Shown here piece after piece: positions 1-5,649 of a DNA stretch of 12,030 nucleotides (the first letter of the stretch is position 1; the number at the start of each line of letters is the position of its first letter). Source of the stretch: Spirochaetaceae bacterium (GTDB lineage Bacteria; Spirochaetota; Spirochaetia; Treponematales; Breznakiellaceae); the NCBI GenBank assembly GCA_031284645.1, contig JAITXS010000129.1, positions 1-12,030 of the forward strand. The letters run 5' to 3'. A model generated the notes under the pieces. That model was not told where the DNA came from. It worked only from the letters and a program-made list of their open reading frames with translations, and searched no databases. The translations under genes were made by a program, and so were the position numbers.

Positions 1-93
1 CATACCCGTTCCCATTCCGAACACGGAAGTCAAGCCCTCTAACGCCGATGATACTGCCTCTCGAAGGGGCGGGAAAGTAGGTAGTCGCCGGGC
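1..93 (+). rRNA. rrf: 5S ribosomal RNA, 3' part (5' end outside window)
   Basis: The first 93 bases match the conserved body of bacterial 5S rRNA. They contain the loop B/helix III region CCCATTCCGAACACGGAAGT at about 11-30, then the AAGCCCTCTAACGCCGATGATACTGC-type segment, and a closing GTAGTCGCCGGGC at 81-93 that should pair with the missing 5' end. The start lies outside the window. The mature 3' end is placed at the last base of GGGC just before a T6 run at 94-99. That run probably belongs to the terminator of the rRNA operon. The 5S gene is on the + strand, so transcription may continue toward the ABC operon if this terminator leaks. Confidence 0.95.
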
Positions 94-163
94 TTTTTTA
101 TTTTTACTCAAGAACTTAAACCCCTCGTAGGGTAGCGCAAAAAAAAGAAGAAAACCGCTAATG

Positions 164-191
164 TTCAGAAAAGCAGTCCCCGCACTATAAA
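164..191 (+). promoter_or_regulatory. possible sigma-70 promoter for the ABC operon
   Basis: TTCAGA (4 of 6 matches to TTGACA) and TATAAA (5 of 6 to TATAAT) are separated by 16 bases. Transcription would start near 198, at the left arm of the first inverted repeat, so both leader structures would be in the mRNA. This placement is an inference; the region is AT-rich and other matches could arise by chance. Confidence 0.3.
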
Positions 192-196
192 TCTAT

Positions 197-264
197 AAAA
201 TCCGAACAGTTTTCCGGGGAAATTATGCCGTAGAGAGCGAGAGAAGTCGCTAAAACGGATTTTT
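197..264 (+). promoter_or_regulatory. leader RNA structure 1 (closed multi-branch inverted repeat)
   Basis: AAAATCCG (197-204) is exactly complementary to CGGATTTT (256-263). Inside it lie two smaller hairpins: TTTCC-GG-GGAAA around 211-222, and GCGA-GAGAAG-TCGC at 237-250. A T-rich right arm directly follows the closing stem, so the whole could act as a terminator-like element as well as a folded leader. It does not match a riboswitch class that I recognise. Confidence 0.35.
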
Positions 265-293
265 CGCCGGATTGAATAATTCTTTAATATCAC

Positions 294-367
294 AAAAATC
301 TCAAAGAAGCATACACTTTTATGCCTTTTACCGTAAATTCACGGTAGAAACACCGCTTGAGATTTTT
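294..367 (+). promoter_or_regulatory. leader RNA structure 2 (three-way-junction-like, candidate cis-regulator)
   Basis: An 11-bp perfect stem joins AAAAATCTCAA (294-304) to TTGAGATTTTT (357-367). Between the arms are two further stems: GCAT (309-312) with ATGC (321-324), and TACCGT (329-334) with ACGGTA (341-346). That makes a closing helix with two inner arms and short purine-rich joints, the general architecture of a junction riboswitch. The A-rich left arm and T-rich right arm could alternatively be an intrinsic terminator. I compared it by eye with the TPP, purine, cobalamin, glycine and Mg aptamers and it fits none of their cores. Confidence 0.45.
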
Positions 368-410
368 TCCTGTATAGATTATGATGATCAATTAAAGACT
401 TACAGGGGGA
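365..410 (+). promoter_or_regulatory. hairpin masking the Shine-Dalgarno of the binding-protein gene
   Basis: CCTGTA (369-374) is exactly complementary to TACAGG (401-406). The pairing can be extended by G-U and A-U pairs between TTTT (365-368) and GGGA (407-410). The 3' arm contains the ribosome binding site AGGGGGA (404-410), five bases before the ATG at 415. The extension bases 365-367 are also part of the right arm of the 11-bp stem just upstream, so the two helices compete at their border. This suggests translational control, but is only a paper fold. Confidence 0.4.
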
Positions 411-414
411 ATAT

Positions 415-1461
415 ATGAAATTGACTAAAAGCTTGATTGCGCGTAGTTCAGTCGGGTTGATTGTTCTTGCACTCATTTCGTTGATGGGGGCGTGCAGTAA
501 AAAAGCTGATACGGCTCAGGTAGAAAGCAGCGTACAAGGTGTAAGCGGGAAACTCATCGTGTATACTTCAATGAAAGAATCGCTTATCAGTAATCTTAAA
601 ACGGAGTTTGTAAAGCAGAATCCCGGCGTTGATATGGACTACCAGTCAGCGGGTGCCGGTTCGCTTATGGCAAAGATCGCCGCAGAGCGTGAGAGCGGAC
701 GTATCATGGCAGATATCATCTGGACCAGTGAAGTTCCGGATTTTTTCAAAATGAAAGGCGATGGACTTTTGATACAATACAAGCCGAAAGGTCTTGATCA
801 GATACTGAATCCCTTGGAGGGTGCCGATGACTATTTTGTTCCCGCACGTCTTGGTACCTTGGGTATTGTGTATAATACCCGCCAGGTAACAAAGCCTCCG
901 ACAGCGTGGAATGATCTTTTGGGCAGCGAGTTTAAAGGCGCTTTTTCGATTGCCGACCCCGCCCTTTCAGGTACATCCTTTGTAAGTGTAGCTCTCTTAA
1001 AAGAAAAGTTTGGCGATGATTTTTTCAAAGCCCTGCGTGCGAATGGCGCTACTATCGGTAAAGGTTCGGGACAGGTGGTTGATGATACTGCATCCGGTGA
1101 ACTTGCCGCTTGTTTGGGTGTTGATTACATTGCCTTTGATAAAATTGATAAAGGGGCGACCCTTGCTATTGCGTATCCCCCGGAGATACTGCTCATTCCA
1201 AGCCCTGTCGCTATTTTAAAAGATACAAAGTCCCTTGATGCAGCACAGCAGTTTGTCGATTTTATGTTGACCAAGGAAGCCCAGCAGATTATTGCTGATA
1301 ACGGTACCCTGCCCACTCGTCGTGATGTTACTGTTCCCGCCAAATATAATTTGCCAAGTGTGGAGAGCGCAGTAGCAAACGGGATAAAAATTGATTATAT
1401 CTCAATGATGGCCGAGCGCGAAGCTCGTATCTCCTCATTTAAAGCTATTATGCAAAAGTAA
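415..1461 (+). CDS. lipoprotein substrate-binding protein of Fe3+/AfuA/phosphonate-type ABC importer
   Basis: A 348-residue periplasmic binding protein that should capture the solute and hand it to the permease encoded downstream. Residues 1-27 are a lipoprotein signal: basic start, hydrophobic core 13-24, and a spirochaetal lipobox LMGAC with the lipidated Cys at 27. The mature part starts with the family pattern GKLIVYTSMKE (45-55), followed by QSAGAGSLMAKI (77-88), ADIIWTSE (99-106) and a C-terminal PSPVAILKD...AAQQFVDFMLTKEAQQ block (262-291). This is the type 2 binding-protein (SBP_bac_6/11, FbpA/AfuA) arrangement, of normal length. The adjacent tyrosine pair that binds iron in FbpA is not evident; GVDYIAFDK at 235-243 has a single Tyr. 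The solute could therefore be ferric ion, a hexose phosphate, 2-aminoethylphosphonate or something else. ATG at 415 is chosen for its AGGGGGA Shine-Dalgarno and the signal peptide. Confidence 0.9.
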   Translation: MKLTKSLIARSSVGLIVLALISLMGACSKKADTAQVESSVQGVSGKLIVYTSMKESLISNLKTEFVKQNPGVDMDYQSAGAGSLMAKIAAERESGRIMADIIWTSEVPDFFKMKGDGLLIQYKPKGLDQILNPLEGADDYFVPARLGTLGIVYNTRQVTKPPTAWNDLLGSEFKGAFSIADPALSGTSFVSVALLKEKFGDDFFKALRANGATIGKGSGQVVDDTASGELAACLGVDYIAFDKIDKGATLAIAYPPEILLIPSPVAILKDTKSLDAAQQFVDFMLTKEAQQIIADNGTLPTRRDVTVPAKYNLPSVESAVANGIKIDYISMMAEREARISSFKAIMQK

Positions 1462-1470
1462 AAATAATTG

Positions 1471-1517
1471 CGGCTGCGGATTTGAAGTAATTCAAAAAAT
1501 TCGCAGCCGGTTTTTTT
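1471..1517 (+). terminator. intrinsic terminator/attenuator after the binding-protein gene
   Basis: CGGCTGCG (1471-1478) pairs perfectly with CGCAGCCG (1502-1509). An inner stem TTTGAA (1481-1486) pairs with TTCAAA (1491-1496) around a GTAA loop, and T7 follows at 1511-1517. It starts nine bases after the stop of the binding-protein gene and ends 22 bases before the first ATPase gene. It probably lets only part of the transcripts through, giving excess binding protein over the membrane parts, as in many importer operons. It may also protect the 3' end of the short mRNA. Confidence 0.85.
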
Positions 1518-1539
1518 ACCCAAAAAAACGGGGGTTCTT

Positions 1540-2628
1540 ATGGCAGAGATACGTTTTGAGGATATATTCAAATCTTATGGTTCCCATCATGTGCATAGCG
1601 GTTTGAATCTGACAATAAAAGACGGCGAATGTTTCACCCTCTTAGGCCCTTCCGGCTGCGGTAAAAGTGTGCTTATGCGGATGATTGCCGGGTTTGAAAT
1701 GCCTGACAGGGGCAAAATATTTATTGGCGATAGACTGGTGTCCGATGGGGGGACAGGTGATACCGTGCAGCCTAATCTGAGGGATTTAGGCGTTGTCTTT
1801 CAGGATTATGCGGTGTGGCCGCATATGTCGGTCTTTGATAATATTGCGTATCCCCTGAAAATAGCGAAAGAGAATGCTACGGATATAAAAGATCGGGTTA
1901 TGCAGATAGTGAAACTGGTAAATCTGACGGGCCTTGAAAAACGTATGCCTTCCCAGTTGTCCGGCGGACAACAGCAGCGTGTTGCACTGGGCAGGGCATT
2001 GGTTGCCAATCCTTCACTCATGCTCCTTGATGAACCGCTGAACAATCTTGACGCGAATCTGCGGGAAGAGATGCGTTTTGAAATAAAAGAACTACAAAAA
2101 AAACTTAAAATTACGATTTTTTATGTTACCCATGATCAGGAAATTGCCCTTGCACTTTCAGACAGAATTGCTATTATGGACCATAAGGGCAATGTAATGC
2201 AGGTGGGCTCTCCTGTTGATGTTTTTGAAAACCCCGCGAATGATTTTGTATTTAAATTTTTGGGTGTTTCAAATTTTCTGCCTGTAGAACAAAACGCCGG
2301 CTGTCTTATGGTGGGGCAACAGGAATTGCTTGTTGATAATAAACCGGATATCAAGGCGGAAAAACTCGTTGTTGCCTTCCGTCCTTCCGATGTGCATATA
2401 AGCCGCACCGGTACCGGCCTTAAGGGAAAAATAGTTCGCGCCAGCTTTTTAGGCGCTGATATGGATTACCTGGTTGATGTGGAGTCACGGATTATTCGTA
2501 CCCAATTGAATACTTACAAGGCCCTGCAAGAGAATCTGATTTTGAAGGAAGGTGACGAGTGTTCCGTGAACCTAAGCGCCGTTACCTGGTTTGATGAGAC
2601 AAAAATGCATACGGAGGGAGTTTCATGA
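1540..2628 (+). CDS. ABC importer ATPase subunit 1 (FbpC/PotA-like)
   Basis: A 362-residue cytoplasmic ATPase that powers solute import. Motifs in order: Walker A GPSGCGKS at 36-43, Q-loop Gln88 in VVFQDYAVWPHMSV, signature LSGGQQQR at 140-147, Walker B LMLLDE with catalytic Glu165, D-loop NNLD, and switch His198 in YVTHDQ. Residues from about 240 to the end form the C-terminal TOBE-type regulatory domain found in the Fe3+/spermidine/sugar subfamily; ThiQ-type ATPases of about 230 residues lack it. All catalytic residues are intact. The ATG at 1540 follows a GGGGG Shine-Dalgarno at 1530-1534. The stop overlaps the permease start by four bases (ATGA), which implies translational coupling. It is in the same register, position for position, as the second ATPase of this operon, so the two are probably ancient duplicates. 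Confidence 0.93.
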   Translation: MAEIRFEDIFKSYGSHHVHSGLNLTIKDGECFTLLGPSGCGKSVLMRMIAGFEMPDRGKIFIGDRLVSDGGTGDTVQPNLRDLGVVFQDYAVWPHMSVFDNIAYPLKIAKENATDIKDRVMQIVKLVNLTGLEKRMPSQLSGGQQQRVALGRALVANPSLMLLDEPLNNLDANLREEMRFEIKELQKKLKITIFYVTHDQEIALALSDRIAIMDHKGNVMQVGSPVDVFENPANDFVFKFLGVSNFLPVEQNAGCLMVGQQELLVDNKPDIKAEKLVVAFRPSDVHISRTGTGLKGKIVRASFLGADMDYLVDVESRIIRTQLNTYKALQENLILKEGDECSVNLSAVTWFDETKMHTEGVS

Positions 2629-4337
2629 GTACCATACAGAGAAACGTATTGACAAAACCGCCCATAGGAATAACGGAACTCATTCTGTTTTTTTCAATTG
2701 CGGTGCTGGTTATTTTTGTCGCATGGCCGGTGCTTTTGATTTTAGTCAACGCATTTTTTGGCGGCGGAACTTTTAATATAAAAGATGTAATTAGTGTTTT
2801 TTCCAATCCCGATACCTACCACGCGCTTTTGAATTCACTTATCATCGCAAGCGGAACTACTCTGTTCAGTACAATTATCGGTACCTTTTTTGCATGGCTG
2901 GTTACCCGTACTGATTTACCTTTTAAACAGATAATGAAAGTGCTTTTTCTTGTGCCTTTTATGTTCCCTTCGTTCATCGGCGCTCTGGCGTGGAAGATGC
3001 TTCTAAATCCGCGTTCAGGATATATCAACCGTTTTTTTATGGATGTACTTAATTTTAATGCGCCGCTTTTTAATATTTACTCTTATCAGGGTATGTGGCT
3101 TGTAGAGAGTATGTATTTATTCCCATTCGTATTTATTCAGGTATCAGGTGCGTTGGAACGGATGGACCCGACACTTGAGGAATCCGCGCGTATTTCCGGA
3201 GCGGGACTTTTGACGATAACACGGAAGATTACCCTGCCTCTGGTGCGGCCTTCGATTTTGGCCGGAGCCCTTTTGGTTATGCTCTATTCAATGGCGCATT
3301 TTGGTACTGTTGCGGTTCTTGGCGTACAACACGGAATCTATAACATTCCTACGATGATCTACGAAAAGATAAATTCAAGTGCAGGTAGTATGCAGTCCAT
3401 CAGAACAGGGACGGTGCTGGCATCTGTGCTGATAATTTCGGCGGCCTGTATTCTATGGCTGCAGAATAAGGTACTTAAAAGCGGCAAATATCAGATAATT
3501 GGCGGCAAGAGTTTTCGTCCGATGGAATTAAAACTGCGGGGTCTGCGTTATCCGCTTTTAATTATCTGTATTGTCTACATTTTATTTACTATCGTACTGC
3601 CGACCGTAACGATTTTTCTTGTGGGCGGGTTAAAAACCTTTGGGTTACCGTTTAATTTTGAAAATTTAAGTTTGGATAATTACAAATATGTGCTGTTCGG
3701 CTGGCGTTTAACAAGGGATGCAATCCGGAATTCCGTGCTTTTAGGATTAGCGGCGGCAATTATTACCATGTTTGCCGGGGTTATTATTTCCTATGTTCTG
3801 GTAAAAATGAAGGTGCGCGGGAAAGGTCTTTTGGAGTTTCTGGGCGTGCTGCCTTTTTCGGTGCCCGGTTCTGTTATTGCCCTTGGTGTGATTCTTGCAT
3901 GGAGCGGCAAGTTTGGAATAAACCTGTACAATACAGTATGGATTATTCTTGTGGCTTATATAGCACGCTACATGGCGTTTTCACTTAAGGCAAATTCTGC
4001 CGCGCTTGAACAGATTCATGATTCGCTTACCGAGGCGGCGCGGGCTTGCGGTGCCAGTATGGGACGGACTTTGCGCGATATTGTACTGCCCTTGGCGCGA
4101 CCCGGAATGATTTCGGCCTTTTTTCTGATATTTCTTCCGGCTCTGCGGGAACTTACCGTGTCCGTTATGCTTTACTCACCTGCGACAAGAACCCTTGGTG
4201 TGGCAATTTACACCTTAAACGAAGACGGGGAGACTGTGTATTCGGCGGCCCTTGCGGGCATTGCGCTTATTATTATTGTGCTGGGACAGACATTCATCAA
4301 AAAAGTTCTGGGCAGTAACCATCTATCTCAAGGCTAA
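2625..4337 (+). CDS. ABC importer permease, two MetI-type domains fused (FbpB/ThiP-like)
   Basis: A 570-residue inner-membrane permease forming the whole transport channel in one chain. The N-terminal half (about 18-285) and C-terminal half (about 308-560) each hold about six membrane segments and one EAA loop, which docks the ATPase. Loop 1 is around LEESARISGAG...ITLPLVRP (184-209), loop 2 around LTEAARACGAS...IVLPLARP (468-493). This tandem layout is typical of the ferric, thiamine and phosphonate permeases (FbpB, ThiP, PhnV-like), and the length is normal. Each half presents its own docking site, so two different ATPases could each take one site; this operon encodes exactly two. The ATG at 2625 overlaps the stop of ATPase 1 and is preceded by GGAGG at about 2614-2619. 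Confidence 0.93.
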   Translation: MSTIQRNVLTKPPIGITELILFFSIAVLVIFVAWPVLLILVNAFFGGGTFNIKDVISVFSNPDTYHALLNSLIIASGTTLFSTIIGTFFAWLVTRTDLPFKQIMKVLFLVPFMFPSFIGALAWKMLLNPRSGYINRFFMDVLNFNAPLFNIYSYQGMWLVESMYLFPFVFIQVSGALERMDPTLEESARISGAGLLTITRKITLPLVRPSILAGALLVMLYSMAHFGTVAVLGVQHGIYNIPTMIYEKINSSAGSMQSIRTGTVLASVLIISAACILWLQNKVLKSGKYQIIGGKSFRPMELKLRGLRYPLLIICIVYILFTIVLPTVTIFLVGGLKTFGLPFNFENLSLDNYKYVLFGWRLTRDAIRNSVLLGLAAAIITMFAGVIISYVLVKMKVRGKGLLEFLGVLPFSVPGSVIALGVILAWSGKFGINLYNTVWIILVAYIARYMAFSLKANSAALEQIHDSLTEAARACGASMGRTLRDIVLPLARPGMISAFFLIFLPALRELTVSVMLYSPATRTLGVAIYTLNEDGETVYSAALAGIALIIIVLGQTFIKKVLGSNHLSQG

Positions 4338-4349
4338 AGGCGGTATGGT

Positions 4350-5405
4350 ATGGGCTATGTAAGATTGGTTGATGTTACAAAAGAGTTCGGTGAAGTAACT
4401 GCGGTAAATAAATTGAATCTTGAGCTTGAAGAGGGGGAGTGTTTTTCAATGCTTGGCCCTTCCGGCTGCGGAAAAACCACTACATTGCGAATGGTAGCCG
4501 GTTTTGAAGACCTTGATGATGGTGAGATATATGTCGGTGGAAAATTGATGAGTTCCAAGGCAAAGGGCTACTATCTGCCGCCGGAAAAAAGAAACTTCGG
4601 CATGGTGTTCCAGGCCTTTGCTATTTGGCCCCATATGTCGGTGTACGAAAATGTCGCTTTCCCGTTGCACTTAAAAAGGATTTCGGCTCAGGAGATAGAA
4701 AAACGGACAAAAGAGGCGCTTGTTCACACAAACCTTTGGTCTGATGCGAAAAAAAGTCCCGTTGATCTTTCCGGCGGAGGTAAACAGCGGGTTGCCCTTG
4801 CCCGGGCGTTGGCAATTAATCCGGGTGTACTGCTTTTGGATGAACCACTTTCAAGTCTGGATCCTCATCTGCGGGAAGAAATGCGTTTTGAAATAAAAGA
4901 TTTGCAGAAGGCATACGGATTTACGGTTATCTATGTTACCCACGATCAGGCCGAGGCTATGGCGCTTTCCGACAGGATTTTGGTTATGAAACTTGGTGTT
5001 GTTCAGCAGATTGATACCCCGCTTAAGGTTTACAATGAACCGGCGAATAGGTTTGTGTTTAGTTTTATTGGCCTTTCCAATTTTATCAACGCACGCATCA
5101 GCGAAAGCGGCATCAGGATTGGAGAAAGCGAGGGCATGAACTTTAAATATATGCCTGATGCTTCTTTGCAGGGGAAAAGCGATCTGGTGTTGGCAAGCCG
5201 TCCGTCAGAGATTGATTTTGTTTCCCAAGGCGGGGTTCCCGGCCTTGTTAAGCGGAAAGCTTTTTTGGGTGAAATCGTTGATTATGCTATCGAGGTAAAT
5301 GGTGTTGAAGTACGGGCACAAAAGGGACGCAGAGAGTTAGGGCCGAATCCGGGCGAATATTGCAGGCTTGATTTCCTGCATCCCCACTGGTATGCACAAG
5401 AGTAA
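4350..5405 (+). CDS. ABC importer ATPase subunit 2 with non-canonical LSGGG signature
   Basis: A 351-residue second ATPase of the same importer, 12 bases after the permease stop, with Shine-Dalgarno AAAGGCGG at 4337-4343. Walker A GPSGCGKT is at 36-43, Q-loop Gln88 in MVFQAFAIWPHMSV, Walker B LLLDE ends at Glu165, and switch His198 lies in YVTHDQAEAMALSDR. A TOBE-type C-terminal domain follows. The odd point is the signature at 140-147: LSGGGKQR, where the family has LSGGQQQR. The usual Gln is replaced by Gly. The Walker and switch residues are intact, so this is not a dead ATPase by those criteria. In a heterodimer each ATP is held by the Walker A of one subunit and the signature of the other, so ATPase 2 would degrade or tune the site whose Walker A belongs to ATPase 1. 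This is inference. It is the last gene of the operon. Confidence 0.92.
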   Translation: MGYVRLVDVTKEFGEVTAVNKLNLELEEGECFSMLGPSGCGKTTTLRMVAGFEDLDDGEIYVGGKLMSSKAKGYYLPPEKRNFGMVFQAFAIWPHMSVYENVAFPLHLKRISAQEIEKRTKEALVHTNLWSDAKKSPVDLSGGGKQRVALARALAINPGVLLLDEPLSSLDPHLREEMRFEIKDLQKAYGFTVIYVTHDQAEAMALSDRILVMKLGVVQQIDTPLKVYNEPANRFVFSFIGLSNFINARISESGIRIGESEGMNFKYMPDASLQGKSDLVLASRPSEIDFVSQGGVPGLVKRKAFLGEIVDYAIEVNGVEVRAQKGRRELGPNPGEYCRLDFLHPHWYAQE

Positions 5406-5452
5406 GGATACGGGTACGGGATGTTTGGATCGGCAACGTGTTTGTCGGAAAG

Positions 5453-5597
5453 GATCAAAAGTGGGGGTAGCGCAGAAGACCGGAGGCTAAGCGTTAGCGA
5501 AGCCGAGGACTTCGGAGCGTGGGGGAGCCGTGAAGATAAAATTTTCATTATGGGCTTCTGTTTTTATTTTTAGCTGATACGCTCCCCCCTTTTGATC
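5453..5597. repeat. large imperfect inverted repeat, possible structured RNA or REP-like element
   Basis: GATCAAAAG (5453-5461), GGGGG (5463-5467) and AGCG (5469-5472) pair with CGCT (5580-5583), CCCCC (5584-5588) and CTTTTGATC (5589-5597), leaving only single-base bulges at 5462 and 5468: 18 pairs in all. Just inside, CAGAAG (5473-5478) pairs with CTTCTG (5555-5560), followed by T-rich TTTTTATTTTT (5561-5571). The interior has two compact hairpins: GCTAA-GCG-TTAGC (5486-5498) and CCGAG-GAC-TTCGG (5503-5515). The arm CGCTCCCC could also pair with GGGGGAGC at 5521-5528, so two folds compete. The base composition is more GC-rich than nearby spacers. Possibly a dispersed repeat, a noncoding RNA or a bidirectional terminator. 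Confidence 0.5.
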
Positions 5598-5622
5598 TTA
5601 ATGTGCTTCCTGGGGATTAGCG

Positions 5623-5640
5623 TTCTGTTTTTGATCAGAA
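5623..5640 (-). terminator. weak hairpin after the fusion-protein gene
   Basis: TTCTG (5623-5627) pairs with CAGAA (5636-5640) around an 8-base loop, 9 bases past the stop codon of the minus-strand operon. No clear U-run follows on the minus strand, so termination probably relies on the larger inverted repeat beyond it. Confidence 0.25.
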
Positions 5641-5649
5641 TATAAAAAA

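Larger units (their letters stand above)
94..414 (+). other. gene-free leader region between 5S rRNA and ABC importer
   Basis: No convincing ORF lies here. The stretch holds the T-run after 5S, a possible weak promoter (TTCAGA at 164-169, 16-base spacer, TATAAA at 186-191), and two successive inverted-repeat structures (197-263 and 294-367) followed by a possible hairpin over the Shine-Dalgarno sequence of the first importer gene. A second weak -10 candidate, TAATAT at 285-290, has no good -35 box. The structures are described separately. Confidence 0.6.
5406..5649. other. convergent intergenic gap with composite inverted repeat
   Basis: A gene-free region between the end of the importer operon (+) and the end of the fusion-protein gene (-). 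Most of it (5453-5640) is inverted-repeat sequence; 5406-5452 shows nothing recognisable. The area probably terminates transcription from both sides. I see no tRNA, CRISPR array or transposase remnant. Confidence 0.6.

Noticed and set aside
294..367. TPP (THI-box) riboswitch, because ThiBPQ-like importers often have one
   Set aside because: The CUGAGA and ACCUGAU conserved blocks are absent, and the ATPases are of the long FbpC/PotA type rather than the short ThiQ type.
4046..4318. 90-codon plus-strand ORF inside the permease gene
   Set aside because: It is an out-of-frame reading of the second permease domain; the EAA loop in the main frame is clear.
5282..5548. 88-codon minus-strand ORF over the end of ATPase 2 and the spacer
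   Set aside because: It overlaps real coding sequence and the inverted repeat, and the product is a Ser/Leu/Pro-rich stretch with no family.
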